Below, piece by piece: positions 17,214 to 26,207 of a DNA stretch of 64,000 bases. The position numbers were made by a program, and so were the translations under genes. Below the pieces are notes generated by a model that saw only the letters and a list, made by a program, of their open reading frames with translations, did no database searches and had not been told where the DNA came from. The stretch lies in the NCBI GenBank assembly GCA_964613035.1, contig CAZTFQ010000001.1:1-64000 (forward strand), read 5' to 3'. Origin of the DNA: CAVIQK01 sp964613035 (GTDB lineage Bacteria > Bacillota > Clostridia > Christensenellales > DTU072). Position 1 is the stretch's first letter; the number at the start of each line of letters is the position of its first letter.

Positions 17214-18275
17214 TTACTCCCACGGTTCGTCGGCGATGGCTTGGTACGCGGCGCCGATCAATTCATAGTCTCTGTCGCAGGACAGGTGCCAGCAGAACAC
17301 TCCGCCGTATCCGCACGTCCTGACCAGTTTGGCTTTTTTATATATCATTTTTTGAGTGTCGAAAGAATGGAACATTTTGTCGTTGTAGGCATAGCTTTCG
17401 TTGTCCGTTTCTACCAGAGTGAGCTCGTTGTTGTCTATGGCGTCGGCTATTTTGTAATAATCCCAATAGTCGGACTGCTCGGACCTTCCGTAATAAGGAA
17501 GTCCTACGTTGAGTTTTTCTTTATCGAAGCCCGCCAGATGCGCGTAATACATGGAATTGCGGGTTTTGTCGTACGGCGTATGATTTTTCATTCCGTAGTC
17601 GTAAGTCATGACGTTGACAAAAGTAAGCGACTTGTTGAGACTCGATACGTCCAGGTGAGATATCATACTCGGCCACGCCGCTATGGCGGCGGAGAGAACG
17701 GCGTCTTCGCCTAGAGTCTCTCTCATCTGTTTAAGGAGCAATGCGTGGTCTCTGCAACAGGTCGAGCATCCGTCGATGTCGGGATATTCCCAGTCTACGT
17801 CGAAGCCGTCCAGCTCGTACTCCTCCATCCATTCTTTACATCCCGCGGCAAATTGTTTCCGCTTGACTTCGTCTTTTGAGGTCTCGCAAAAAGAACCGTG
17901 AGCGAATCCTACGGACAACTTGATCGAAGGATATTTGGTCGAGAGATAGGAAGAGAGAAGTCTCAATTCCGCGCTGTCGTCTTTTTCGATTCTTCCGTCG
18001 GGCGTGTCGTCGTAAAAAGTCGGATACGGACCATTGACGGAAACGTCGGCGAAAGCGAATATGACGTGAGTGTATTTATCGAATTCCATATCGTCCAGAT
18101 CCGCGGCGGAAGAAAAGGAGCCTTGGGTGACGTATGCGACGAAACGAGCCGTCTCTACGGTCGGTTTGACTCCGCCGAAATACAGCCCCAGGAATATCGC
18201 TGTCAAAACTATTCCGATGAAGACGAGCGTCATCGCGACCGCGACGACGGAATTGACGATTTGCTTTTTTGTCAT
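17214..18275 (-). CDS. Membrane-anchored GH18 (chitinase-like) glycoside hydrolase
   Basis: This 353-residue protein has an N-terminal hydrophobic segment (about 10-34) without a clear cleavage site, then a single GH18 barrel. The catalytic DxxDxDxE is intact as D156, D159, D161, E163 (LDGFDVDWEYP). SVGF, MTYDY and GVFCWHLSCD also match conserved barrel strands. GH18 members hydrolyse chitin, N-glycan cores (endo-beta-N-acetylglucosaminidase) or peptidoglycan-like polymers by substrate-assisted catalysis; sequence alone does not decide which. The position outside the membrane and small size suggest wall or host-glycan processing. A strong GGAGG site lies 5 bases before the ATG. Six cysteines cluster around the barrel, unusual for this organism's exported proteins. 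Confidence 0.85.
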   Translation of the reverse strand: MTKKQIVNSVVAVAMTLVFIGIVLTAIFLGLYFGGVKPTVETARFVAYVTQGSFSSAADLDDMEFDKYTHVIFAFADVSVNGPYPTFYDDTPDGRIEKDDSAELRLLSSYLSTKYPSIKLSVGFAHGSFCETSKDEVKRKQFAAGCKEWMEEYELDGFDVDWEYPDIDGCSTCCRDHALLLKQMRETLGEDAVLSAAIAAWPSMISHLDVSSLNKSLTFVNVMTYDYGMKNHTPYDKTRNSMYYAHLAGFDKEKLNVGLPYYGRSEQSDYWDYYKIADAIDNNELTLVETDNESYAYNDKMFHSFDTQKMIYKKAKLVRTCGYGGVFCWHLSCDRDYELIGAAYQAIADEPWE

Positions 18276-18318
18276 ACGGACCTCCGTAAATTTAAGTTTT
18301 TTACAATGTTATAGGTTA

Positions 18319-18347
18319 ATAATAACATATATCGACGCCGATTACAA
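18319..18347 (-). promoter_or_regulatory. sigma-A promoter of the GH18 gene
   Basis: On the minus strand TTGTAA (18347-18342), a 17-base spacer and TATTAT (18324-18319). The start would lie near 18312, leaving about 37 bases with GGAGG before the ATG at 18275. Confidence 0.65.
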
Positions 18348-18355
18348 GGTAGGAC

Positions 18356-18384
18356 TTTACTAAATCGTCAAAACGTGACATAAT
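18356..18384 (+). promoter_or_regulatory. Promoter of the CPBP-tadA-pth-mfd run, near-leaderless
   Basis: TTTACT (18356-18361), a 17-base spacer and CATAAT (18379-18384), ending 9 bases before the ATG at 18394. The leader would be only two or three bases and no ribosome site is present. Its -35 lies 8 bases from the -35 of the divergent GH18 promoter. Confidence 0.6.
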
Positions 18385-18393
18385 TATTAAGAT

Positions 18394-19305
18394 ATGGAAA
18401 AATCGCCTCGCACTCCTTTTCGCGTAGCGGACGGAGGTATCATATTAGGAATAGTTTTACTCGTAGGGAGTCTTATATCGACTCTTCTTTCGGGCGTGCT
18501 GGAAAGTATCCCCGACTATAAGGCGTCCGTGTCGTATATGATTATACCTATATCCATAGCATTGACGGTAAGCGCGTATCTGATTGCGGGTAACAGAGAG
18601 CCGGACTTTTTCGGAGACGTTAAAAAAATCCGTCCGTCCGCATTGATTCTATCTCCCGTGGCGGGAGCGGGGTTGCTTGCCATGCTGATGCTCTTTAATT
18701 ACCTCGCCGTGTATATAGCGGAAGCCGTCGGGTGCGAAATGAGCGTTACCACGCCCGTATTGGACACGCCGTGGCAGTGGGGGCTGGCAATATTCGCCGT
18801 ATGTATTCTTCCGTCGATTGCGGAAGAGGTTTTGTTCAGAGGGATATTGCTTAATTCCGCTAAATCTTTCGGCACTATAATAGCCATAGGATATTCCGCG
18901 CTGAGCTTCGCGCTGTTCCATTTCAATTTGGCACAATTCGTCTACCCTCTGTTATACGGAGCGGTGCTGTCGTTCATCGCGTACAAAACGGGCACTATCG
19001 TCTACGGAATGATTATGCACTGCGTCAATAACGTCCTCACGCTGATACTCACTCGTACGGGAGCGTTGACGTTTCTCGACGCTTTTTCATGGGCAAATAT
19101 AGGAATACTCGTCGCGATAGCTTTGTCGGGCTTCGGTGTTTTCGTAGTCGCGTTTTTACATATGGATAAGTCGTCGGAGAAGGTAGAATACGTCCGCGTT
19201 AAGAACGGCAACTCCTCTCCGTCCGAGAGAGCGGGGCTGATAATCACCCTGTGCGTGCTGATTGTCGTTTGGCTTGCAATGATTATCGTCGATGTGGTAA
19301 TATAG
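18394..19305 (+). CDS. CPBP-family intramembrane metalloprotease (first copy)
   Basis: This 303-residue membrane protein has about eight segments. The Abi/CAAX (CPBP) motifs are complete: SIAEEVLFRG (EExxxR), FALFHFN (FxxxH) and MHCVNN (HxxxN), which together form the zinc or glutamate-based active site within the membrane. The bacterial members process or protect against small peptides, or act in membrane protein turnover; no bacteriocin genes are nearby, so immunity is not implied. It starts a tightly packed run ending in the GH29 gene. No ribosome site: the promoter -10 lies 9 bases ahead of the ATG. Confidence 0.88.
   Translation: MEKSPRTPFRVADGGIILGIVLLVGSLISTLLSGVLESIPDYKASVSYMIIPISIALTVSAYLIAGNREPDFFGDVKKIRPSALILSPVAGAGLLAMLMLFNYLAVYIAEAVGCEMSVTTPVLDTPWQWGLAIFAVCILPSIAEEVLFRGILLNSAKSFGTIIAIGYSALSFALFHFNLAQFVYPLLYGAVLSFIAYKTGTIVYGMIMHCVNNVLTLILTRTGALTFLDAFSWANIGILVAIALSGFGVFVVAFLHMDKSSEKVEYVRVKNGNSSPSERAGLIITLCVLIVVWLAMIIVDVVI
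19274..19303 (+). promoter_or_regulatory. Possible internal promoter giving a leaderless second CPBP mRNA
   Basis: TTGCAA (19274-19279), an 18-base spacer and TAATAT (19298-19303) sit inside the end of the first CPBP gene. The -10 ends 6 bases before the ATG at 19310, which has no ribosome site. The hexamers are imperfect and lie in coding DNA, so chance is possible. Confidence 0.4.
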
Positions 19306-19309
19306 TATT

Positions 19310-20383
19310 ATGAGTAAAAAAAGCAGATTTTATCTTATTTATATGGTTCCTACGATGCTGTTTCTCTTGTTGAGATACGTTGTGTCGATTCTTCCGTTGG
19401 CGGACAATTACGTAGAGTGGATTTTTTCTTTCTGCTCGCAACTCGTCCTCAACTTCACGGTAGTCGTCGCGCTGTATTTTATTCTCAACAGAGATAAGGA
19501 ACTGGGAGACTTCACGGATGCTTTTTATATCAAAAAACCGAAAAATCTCTCGCCCGCGACCCTGTCGATCATAATCGTGATGCCTTTCGTCTTGAGATAC
19601 GCGTCCGTAGGGCTCAGTTATTTGACGCAGGTCTTTTTGTTAAATTTGGGATTCACGACGGTGTCGGGCGCAGGGACGATATACAGCTCGCCGTGGGTAT
19701 TCGTAGCGGAAGTCGTAACGACCGCCGTACTGCCGGCGTTTTGCGAAGAATTTTACAACAGAGGCGTGTTATTATCGGCAACTTCTGATATGAAAGACGG
19801 CTGGGGTAAGGCGCTGTTTTTGGGACTGATGTTCGGATTGTTCCACCAAAACGTTCAGCAGTTTTTCTACACTTTCTTCGCGGGCTTCGTCTTCGGAATA
19901 GTGGCTATGAAAACTAAGAGTATCTGGCCGTGCGTGTATATGCATTTCGTCAACAACTTCTTGTCCGTTTTGTACGATTATTCATCGCAACGGGGCAACT
20001 TCATAGGGCAACTCTACGATATGTTTTACGAGACGATTCTGCCGACGTTTTTCCTGATAATATTCCTCAGCTGGATTATAGCCGCGGCGGCGGTCGTCTA
20101 TATGTGTTATCTTATTATGAAAGAATCCAAACAAACCGTACAAGAGGAGCCGGAAAGACGTCCTTTCGTAGAAAACGATTTCTTTTCTCTGGCGGATTCC
20201 GTCCGCAGTTATAACGGCGACGGGATATTTAATTTCGCTCCGAGACGTACAGAGACGGTCCCGACGGAAGCTCCGACCGTCGTCGGAAAAAAGAGCTTCG
20301 CCGATTACGGATTTTTGATAGCGACGATAACGGTGACGGTGCTCTCCACCGTAGCGACTTATATCTGGGGCGTGTTACGATGA
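19310..20383 (+). CDS. CPBP-family intramembrane metalloprotease (second copy)
   Basis: This 357-residue paralogue of the preceding gene keeps the same motifs: PAFCEEFYNRG (EExxxR), GLFHQN and MHFVNN. A cytoplasmic stretch of about 70 residues (roughly 265-330) separates the core from one extra C-terminal segment, a feature the first copy lacks in this form. The two genes are 4 bases apart. The tandem arrangement suggests duplication followed by divergence, since identity outside the motifs is low by eye. Its stop overlaps the tadA start (ATGATGA). Confidence 0.87.
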   Translation: MSKKSRFYLIYMVPTMLFLLLRYVVSILPLADNYVEWIFSFCSQLVLNFTVVVALYFILNRDKELGDFTDAFYIKKPKNLSPATLSIIIVMPFVLRYASVGLSYLTQVFLLNLGFTTVSGAGTIYSSPWVFVAEVVTTAVLPAFCEEFYNRGVLLSATSDMKDGWGKALFLGLMFGLFHQNVQQFFYTFFAGFVFGIVAMKTKSIWPCVYMHFVNNFLSVLYDYSSQRGNFIGQLYDMFYETILPTFFLIIFLSWIIAAAAVVYMCYLIMKESKQTVQEEPERRPFVENDFFSLADSVRSYNGDGIFNFAPRRTETVPTEAPTVVGKKSFADYGFLIATITVTVLSTVATYIWGVLR

Positions 20384-20838
20384 TGACCGACGAAGAATAT
20401 ATGCGTCTGGCTATAGCGGAAGCGCGTAAGGGAGAAGAAGACGGAGAGGTCCCCGTAGGAGCGGTACTGGTTGCATCCGACGGAAGAGTACTGGCGTCCG
20501 CTCACAACAGAAAAGAGGCTCTCCGCAACCCCGTAAGACACGCGGAGATGGAAGTTTTGGAAAAAGGCGTCGGGATTATGGACAAGTATCTATACGACGC
20601 GACCCTCTACGTCACTCTGGAGCCTTGCCCGATGTGCGCTGGAGCAATGCTGGCGACGAGACTCGGCAGACTCGTGTACGGAGCTTCCGACGCCAAGCTG
20701 GGGTGTGCCGGCACCGTATATAATTTACTGGACGAGAAGACCTTCAATCATCGCGTGGAAGTGAATAGAGGGGTCATGGAAGAAGAATGCGTTACTCTGC
20801 TCAGAGAATTTTTTAGGAAGAAAAGAAAATGTTGTTGA
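20380..20838 (+). CDS. tadA: tRNA-specific adenosine deaminase
   Basis: TadA deaminates wobble adenosine-34 to inosine in tRNA-Arg(ACG). The zinc site is plain: His54-Ala-Glu56 (HAEME, Glu56 as proton shuttle) and Cys83/Cys86 in EPCPMC. Length (152) and the N-terminal YMRLAIAEARKG match the family. A second ATG at 20383 could equally be used. It overlaps the CPBP gene upstream by 4 bases and pth downstream by 10 bases. Confidence 0.95.
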   Translation: MMTDEEYMRLAIAEARKGEEDGEVPVGAVLVASDGRVLASAHNRKEALRNPVRHAEMEVLEKGVGIMDKYLYDATLYVTLEPCPMCAGAMLATRLGRLVYGASDAKLGCAGTVYNLLDEKTFNHRVEVNRGVMEEECVTLLREFFRKKRKCC

Positions 20839-21395
20839 TAGTAGGACTGGGGAATATAGGCAAAGAATACGAAAGAACCTATCATAATATGGGTTTTTTT
20901 GTCATAGACGCCGTTGCGAAAAAACTTAACGTGACGGTCAAACGCGAGGAGTGCAGAGCCTTGACGCATTCGTTTAGCCGCTTCGGCAATCGCGTGGTCA
21001 TCGCCAAGCCTACCACGTATATGAACCTGTCCGGAGAGGCGGTCAAGAGCCTTGCCGTCAAGTATAAAGTCGACGACGTTATCGTTATATACGACGATAT
21101 TGATCTCCCGAGATTTTCGACCAGAGCCAGGGCAAAAGGCTCCGCCGGCACGCACAACGGCATGCGCGACGTGGTCAGACTTATGGGAGAAGACGTCAAA
21201 AGGATCCGTATGGGAGTAGGGCGAAATCAGGGAGAATTGAAGGACTACGTTCTCTCCAGAATATCTCCCGACGACGAAAAGATTTTTTTAAAGGTGGCGG
21301 ACTTCGTTGCCGACGCAATTATAGATTATATCGCCGACGGTGATTTTATAAGGCTGCAGCAGAAGGTAAATACGGGAATTGAACCGATTGTTTGA
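20829..21395 (+). CDS. pth: Peptidyl-tRNA hydrolase
   Basis: Pth releases peptides from prematurely dropped peptidyl-tRNA so that the tRNA can be recycled. The catalytic triad residues are at expected places: Asn9 (VGLGNIG), His19 (TYHNMGF) and Asp92 (YDDIDLP). KPTTYMNLSGEAV and GSAGTHNGMRD are also diagnostic. Length (188) is standard. An AGGAAG site inside the end of tadA precedes the ATG. Pth followed by mfd is a common order in Firmicutes. Confidence 0.95.
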   Translation: MLLIVGLGNIGKEYERTYHNMGFFVIDAVAKKLNVTVKREECRALTHSFSRFGNRVVIAKPTTYMNLSGEAVKSLAVKYKVDDVIVIYDDIDLPRFSTRARAKGSAGTHNGMRDVVRLMGEDVKRIRMGVGRNQGELKDYVLSRISPDDEKIFLKVADFVADAIIDYIADGDFIRLQQKVNTGIEPIV

Positions 21396-24300
21396 CGTCG
21401 AGAGACCGTCCGTAGAAGCTATTAAACGAAAAATCGACGATCGTAGGGATACGATGATTTTTTCTTGTGCGGAAAACGGCAAGTACGATATAACGGCAGA
21501 ACTCGATAAGAATTTCATATACGTCACTGCCGACGTTATGGAAGCGAGAAGAGCGGTAAGGCTCATAAAAGAATATTCCTCGCGAGAGGTCGTCTACGTC
21601 CCCGAGCGCGAAGATCCGTTGAGAATGGGACAGGTCTCCAACGAGATCAGGAAGGAGCGCGTCGACGCCCTCGGAAAACTCGCTCGCGGAGAAGCCGTCG
21701 GCGCAGTAGTCACGGCGGAAGGCTTGATGCAATATTTCCCGTCCAGGTCATGTTTTTTAGCATCCTCAGTTACATTGAAAAAGGGCGACGAAATATCCGT
21801 AGAAGAACTGATAGACAGGGTAGTGCGCGCCGGATACAAGAGGGAAGATTCCGTCGAGCGTGCGGGAAGCTTTTCTTTGCACGGCGACAGATTCGAGATT
21901 TTCGTCATCGGGAGAGAGCTCCCGGTGAGACTGAGTTTTTTCGGCGACGAGATAGAAGAAATCAAAGAATACGCCCCCGATACCAAGGTGTCCGTCAGAG
22001 AACTGGAAGAAGTGACCGTGTTGCCGTATAATGACACTTTGGCATCCCGAAATGCGGTTGACAGGACGCTAAACGCCTTTCAATACAGAATGAAGACCGC
22101 GCGAAAAGAAGAGTACGCGCTTCTGGAGAAGTTGTCCGAATCGGTGAGCGAAACTCCGTATTACTTCGCCTCTTTCTTTTTGGACGAGATGGTTTTTTTG
22201 GATGATTATCTCGACGATCCCGTGGTAATATTTTCCGACGTAAAAACAATCGACGCCTTAATCGACAATAAATATAAGCAGTTTGAGAGCAGATTAAAAA
22301 ATTACGTTTTGTCGTACGGTTGTCTTAAAGATCATTCTCGTGCCGTCCCGGACAGAGATACGATTGTCGGGGCTCTCGATAAGAGAGTCAAGCTCGGGTT
22401 CAGCCTTATTCTCAACGGCGGAGGAGTCTTCGAGCCGAAAGAGTTGTTTAACGTCAAGTCGCTGTCCGTAGACAAATATTATCGTAACAGAGAAGGTCTC
22501 GTATACGACCTTAACAACTGGTCGTACAACGGTTTTACAGTAGCGCTATGCGCGCCCAACGAGCCTGCCGCCAAAAATTTCAGAAAAGGACTCTTGGAAG
22601 AAGGCGTCCACGCGGAGGTAGCGTCCGAGCCGATCGTCGGGAAGATAACCGTAGTACCGTCGGGCGTTTCGTCGGGGTTCGTGTTCCCGGAAGAAAAACT
22701 CGCTTTGATAGGCACGGAAGACCTCTTCGGCAGAAGCAGGGCGTTCACAAGGAGAGAAGACTATAAGAAGAAGTCGGGAGTCGTTCCGAAAAAAGGCGAT
22801 TACGTCGTCCACGAGAGATTCGGGATAGGGATATCGGAAGGCATCAATTCCGTAAAAACGCCTTACGGATATAAAGATTATTACGTTATCCTCTATAAAG
22901 ACGGCGACAGACTGTACGTTCCTCCGGATCAGACGGACGAGATAGAGTTGTGGTCGGGCAGCGGCACTCCTTCCATACACAAGCTGGGCGGGAAAGAATT
23001 CGAAAAGATTAAAGAGCGCGTCAAGGCGTCCGCCAAGTCGATGGCGATAGATCTGCTGTCTCTCTATGAGAGGAGAGAGCGAGTAAAAGGATTCGTGTAT
23101 TCGGAGGACTCGGAGTTTCAGAAGGAATTGGAAGAATCTTTTCCGTACGAGGAGACCTCGGATCAGTTGCGTGCCGTCAAGGAAATCAAAGAGGATATGG
23201 AGTCGGGAAAAGTCATGGACAGACTTCTCGCCGGCGACGTCGGATTCGGCAAGACGGAAGTCGCTCTGCGCGCAATGTTCAAGACCGTCTGGGACGGCAA
23301 ACAGGCGGCACTCCTGTGCCCCACGACGATTCTTGCGGAGCAACATTACAATACAATCAAGGATAGGCTGGAAAGATTCGGTATAGAGCCCGTCATCCTG
23401 TCCAGATTGCAGAGCCCGAAAGAAATCAAAAAGAGTATCTCGGACATCGCGTCCGGCAAGGCTCAGATAGTCGTTGCTACGCACAGACTGCTTTCTTCCG
23501 ACGTGGCGTTTCATGACCTCGGATTGTTGGTTCTGGACGAAGAACAGCGTTTCGGAGTGGAGCATAAGGAAAAAATCAAAGCGCTTAAGACCAACGTCAA
23601 CGTCCTGACGATGTCGGCTACCCCTATCCCCAGGACCCTCCATATGGCGTTATCGGGCATACGCGACATATCTCTGTTGACCGAGCCTCCTAAAAACCGC
23701 CTCCCAGTCGAAACATACGTTACCGAGTACAGCGACGCTCTGGCACTTGACGCGATAAGAAAAGAGGTCGCTAGGGACGGACAGGTTTTTATTCTCTATA
23801 ACGACGTTAAGAGAATCGAAGAATACGCCGCTAAGCTTTCGGAGCAACTCGGCGACGTCAAGGTTGTGTTCGCTCACGGACAAATGAGCGCAAAAGAGAT
23901 GGACGAACGCATCCGTTTGTTTTATAATAAACAAGCTAGAGTTTTGGTCGCGACTACGATTATAGAAAACGGCGTCGATATCCCCGATGCCAATACGATT
24001 ATAATAAGAGGCGCGGACAAGCTGGGGCTGTCGTCCCTGTATCAGCTTAAAGGACGCGTCGGCAGAAGCGACGTCTCCGCATACGCATATTTTACGATAG
24101 AAAACTCTCTCGTCGGCGACAATGCGCTTAAGAGACTCTCCGCGATTATGGAGTGCGACGAGCTGGGAAGCGGATTCAGACTGGCGGAAAGAGATCTCGA
24201 GATACGCGGCGCCGGCAACGTCTTGGGTAGAGAGCAACACGGCAATATGGAAAAAGTCGGTTACGAAATGTACGTCCGACTGATACGAGAAGCGGTCGAC

Positions 24301-24768
24301 GAGCTCCGCGGCGTGCCACGAGAAGAGACCGTCGAAGTGGAAATCAAGACCGAGGGCGAAGAACACGTCCCCGAGAGCTATATCAAAAAAGAAGAAGAGC
24401 GTCTGGAGTGCATGAAACGGTGTCGCGCGATAAGAGGAAAAGACGAGCGGCTCAAGTATATGGACGAGCTTAAAGACGCCTACGGCAAACTCCCCGACAG
24501 CGTACTCAATCTTATGGATTTGGGCGAGATAAAGAACATCTGCACGAGGCTTGGGATAAAAACCGCCTCGATAGGCAGACAGACCTATCTCGCGCTCACC
24601 GATATATCCGCAGTCGAGAGAGGACATATTCTGGAGAGCCTGTCCGCCTTTGTGGACAACGTTACGTTCAGCGTGAGGAAAGAGCCTGTGGTCGAGTTTA
24701 GACTAGACAGGATGAAATACAGAGAAAAACTAATATTCGTAAGGAGATTTTTGGAGACTGCGTTATGA
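21379..24768 (+). CDS. mfd: Transcription-repair coupling factor
   Basis: This 1,129-residue DNA translocase removes RNA polymerase stalled at lesions and recruits UvrA. The domains are in the expected order: UvrB-like N-terminal region, the RNA-polymerase-interacting CarD-like domain (about 470-560, GDYVVHERFGIGI), RecG-like helicase lobes with Walker A GDVGFGKTE (about 618) and LDEEQRFG (about 719), QLKGRVGRSDV, then the TRCF C-terminal domain. It starts at TTG, 17 bases before the pth stop, with only a weak ribosome site, consistent with coupling to pth translation. Its stop overlaps the start of the GH29 gene (ATGA). Confidence 0.95.
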   Translation: MNRLFDVERPSVEAIKRKIDDRRDTMIFSCAENGKYDITAELDKNFIYVTADVMEARRAVRLIKEYSSREVVYVPEREDPLRMGQVSNEIRKERVDALGKLARGEAVGAVVTAEGLMQYFPSRSCFLASSVTLKKGDEISVEELIDRVVRAGYKREDSVERAGSFSLHGDRFEIFVIGRELPVRLSFFGDEIEEIKEYAPDTKVSVRELEEVTVLPYNDTLASRNAVDRTLNAFQYRMKTARKEEYALLEKLSESVSETPYYFASFFLDEMVFLDDYLDDPVVIFSDVKTIDALIDNKYKQFESRLKNYVLSYGCLKDHSRAVPDRDTIVGALDKRVKLGFSLILNGGGVFEPKELFNVKSLSVDKYYRNREGLVYDLNNWSYNGFTVALCAPNEPAAKNFRKGLLEEGVHAEVASEPIVGKITVVPSGVSSGFVFPEEKLALIGTEDLFGRSRAFTRREDYKKKSGVVPKKGDYVVHERFGIGISEGINSVKTPYGYKDYYVILYKDGDRLYVPPDQTDEIELWSGSGTPSIHKLGGKEFEKIKERVKASAKSMAIDLLSLYERRERVKGFVYSEDSEFQKELEESFPYEETSDQLRAVKEIKEDMESGKVMDRLLAGDVGFGKTEVALRAMFKTVWDGKQAALLCPTTILAEQHYNTIKDRLERFGIEPVILSRLQSPKEIKKSISDIASGKAQIVVATHRLLSSDVAFHDLGLLVLDEEQRFGVEHKEKIKALKTNVNVLTMSATPIPRTLHMALSGIRDISLLTEPPKNRLPVETYVTEYSDALALDAIRKEVARDGQVFILYNDVKRIEEYAAKLSEQLGDVKVVFAHGQMSAKEMDERIRLFYNKQARVLVATTIIENGVDIPDANTIIIRGADKLGLSSLYQLKGRVGRSDVSAYAYFTIENSLVGDNALKRLSAIMECDELGSGFRLAERDLEIRGAGNVLGREQHGNMEKVGYEMYVRLIREAVDELRGVPREETVEVEIKTEGEEHVPESYIKKEEERLECMKRCRAIRGKDERLKYMDELKDAYGKLPDSVLNLMDLGEIKNICTRLGIKTASIGRQTYLALTDISAVERGHILESLSAFVDNVTFSVRKEPVVEFRLDRMKYREKLIFVRRFLETAL

Positions 24769-26207
24769 GAATTGCTTTCAAAGAAACCGCCTCACGCTTC
24801 GATAAGGGCGCGGCGACGGACAACAACGGTTACGCCAAGTACGGCAAAGAAGTAGAGAGACTCGTCTCGGTGCTGCCCAATGCGAAACAATTGTCGTATA
24901 GGGATATGGAGTACTACAATTTCATCCACTTCGGCATCAATACTTTCACCGACCGCGAGTGGGGCACGGGAAAGGACGACATCAGCGTATTCAATCCTTA
25001 CAACCTCGATACGGACGAGTGGTGCCGTATCCTTAAGTCGAGCGGCAGTCGAGGCGTCATTTTCACCGCCAAGCATCACGACGGATTCTGTATGTGGGAC
25101 ACCGCGACTACGGAACGCAACGTTATGAACACTCCCTTCAAAAGAGATATCGTGAAAGAGCTCTCCGAGAGCGCGAAAAAGTACGGCCTCAAGTTGGGTA
25201 TTTATCTCTCTCCGTGGGACCGCAGCGCGGATTGTTACGGCACCAATGCTTACAACGATTATTACAAACGTCAACTGACCGAGTTGCTCACAGGTTACGG
25301 TGAGATTTTCACGGTCTGGCTGGACGGCGCCAGAGGCTCGGAAGTGGAAGTGGAACCCGATTTCCAATATGACTTCAAGGGCTTCTTCGAGCTGGTGAAG
25401 AAGTATCAGCCAAAAGCTACCACCGCGATTATGGGCGAAGATATCCGCTGGATAGGCAACGAAGAGGGCAGGTCGCGCAAGTCCGAGTGGTGCGTCGTCT
25501 CGGTCGGAGATGGCGAGAAAAAGGGCAGAGAGGGCGACGACTCCATCGTGGATACCGTGCCGAGCGTAGCTTACAATGCTTCCGATATAGGCTCCAGAGA
25601 GCTTCTGAAAAACTACGAAAACCTCAAATGGTACCCAGGCGAAGTGGACGTCTCTATAAGAAAAGGATGGTTTTATCACGACAACGAGAAACCTCGTTCC
25701 GTCAAAAATCTCCGCAAGATTTATTATAAAGGGTCCGTCGGCAACGGAGGATTTTTGCTACTCAACGTCCCGCCGAAAAAGGACGGCACCATCGACGTCG
25801 CCGACGAAAAGGTTTTGGCGGAATTCGGCGAGTCTATAAGACGCGACTTTTCGCTTCCTTTGGACGGAGTCCGCTACGTCCGTAATATCTCGGGAGAATT
25901 GAGAGAAGTAGAAGGATATTGCGCGCTCCGCGACGACGAGCATATCCTCGACTTGGTCTTCCCCGTAGAACGAAACGTGAAGATTGTTCGCCTTACCGAG
26001 GAGATAGAAAAGAGTCAGAGAATAGAAGCTTTCGATGTTTATCTTAAACGGAACGGAAAGTATGTTTTAGTATCCCGAAACACCGTCGTAGGATACCGAA
26101 AGATTATAATTCTGCCGTCGTGTCTCAATAATCGCGCGGACGGAGTAAGAGTGGTCGTAAGGCAATCTCGAGACAACGCGTCGTTCTCGGTAGAAGCGTT
26201 CGGTTGA
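24765..26207 (+). CDS. GH29 alpha-L-fucosidase
   Basis: This 480-residue retaining fucosidase has the GH29 hallmarks YNFIHFGINTFTDREWG, FTAKHHDGFCMWDT, LGIYLSPWDR and the nucleophile Asp187 in FTVWLDGARG. A C-terminal beta domain follows from about residue 370. The short form and motifs resemble the group that prefers alpha-1,3/1,4-fucose, but specificity is inferred. There is no signal peptide, so it acts in the cytoplasm, complementing the GH95 enzyme. Its ATG overlaps the mfd stop by 4 bases, an odd partner for a DNA-repair gene. Its TGA abuts the stop of the convergent gerC-type gene with no spacer (TGATCA). Confidence 0.92.
   Translation: MRIAFKETASRFDKGAATDNNGYAKYGKEVERLVSVLPNAKQLSYRDMEYYNFIHFGINTFTDREWGTGKDDISVFNPYNLDTDEWCRILKSSGSRGVIFTAKHHDGFCMWDTATTERNVMNTPFKRDIVKELSESAKKYGLKLGIYLSPWDRSADCYGTNAYNDYYKRQLTELLTGYGEIFTVWLDGARGSEVEVEPDFQYDFKGFFELVKKYQPKATTAIMGEDIRWIGNEEGRSRKSEWCVVSVGDGEKKGREGDDSIVDTVPSVAYNASDIGSRELLKNYENLKWYPGEVDVSIRKGWFYHDNEKPRSVKNLRKIYYKGSVGNGGFLLLNVPPKKDGTIDVADEKVLAEFGESIRRDFSLPLDGVRYVRNISGELREVEGYCALRDDEHILDLVFPVERNVKIVRLTEEIEKSQRIEAFDVYLKRNGKYVLVSRNTVVGYRKIIILPSCLNNRADGVRVVVRQSRDNASFSVEAFG

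Noticed and set aside
18394..20383. CPBP proteases as a bacteriocin immunity locus
   Set aside because: No small precursor peptide with a double-glycine leader and no ABC exporter lies nearby.
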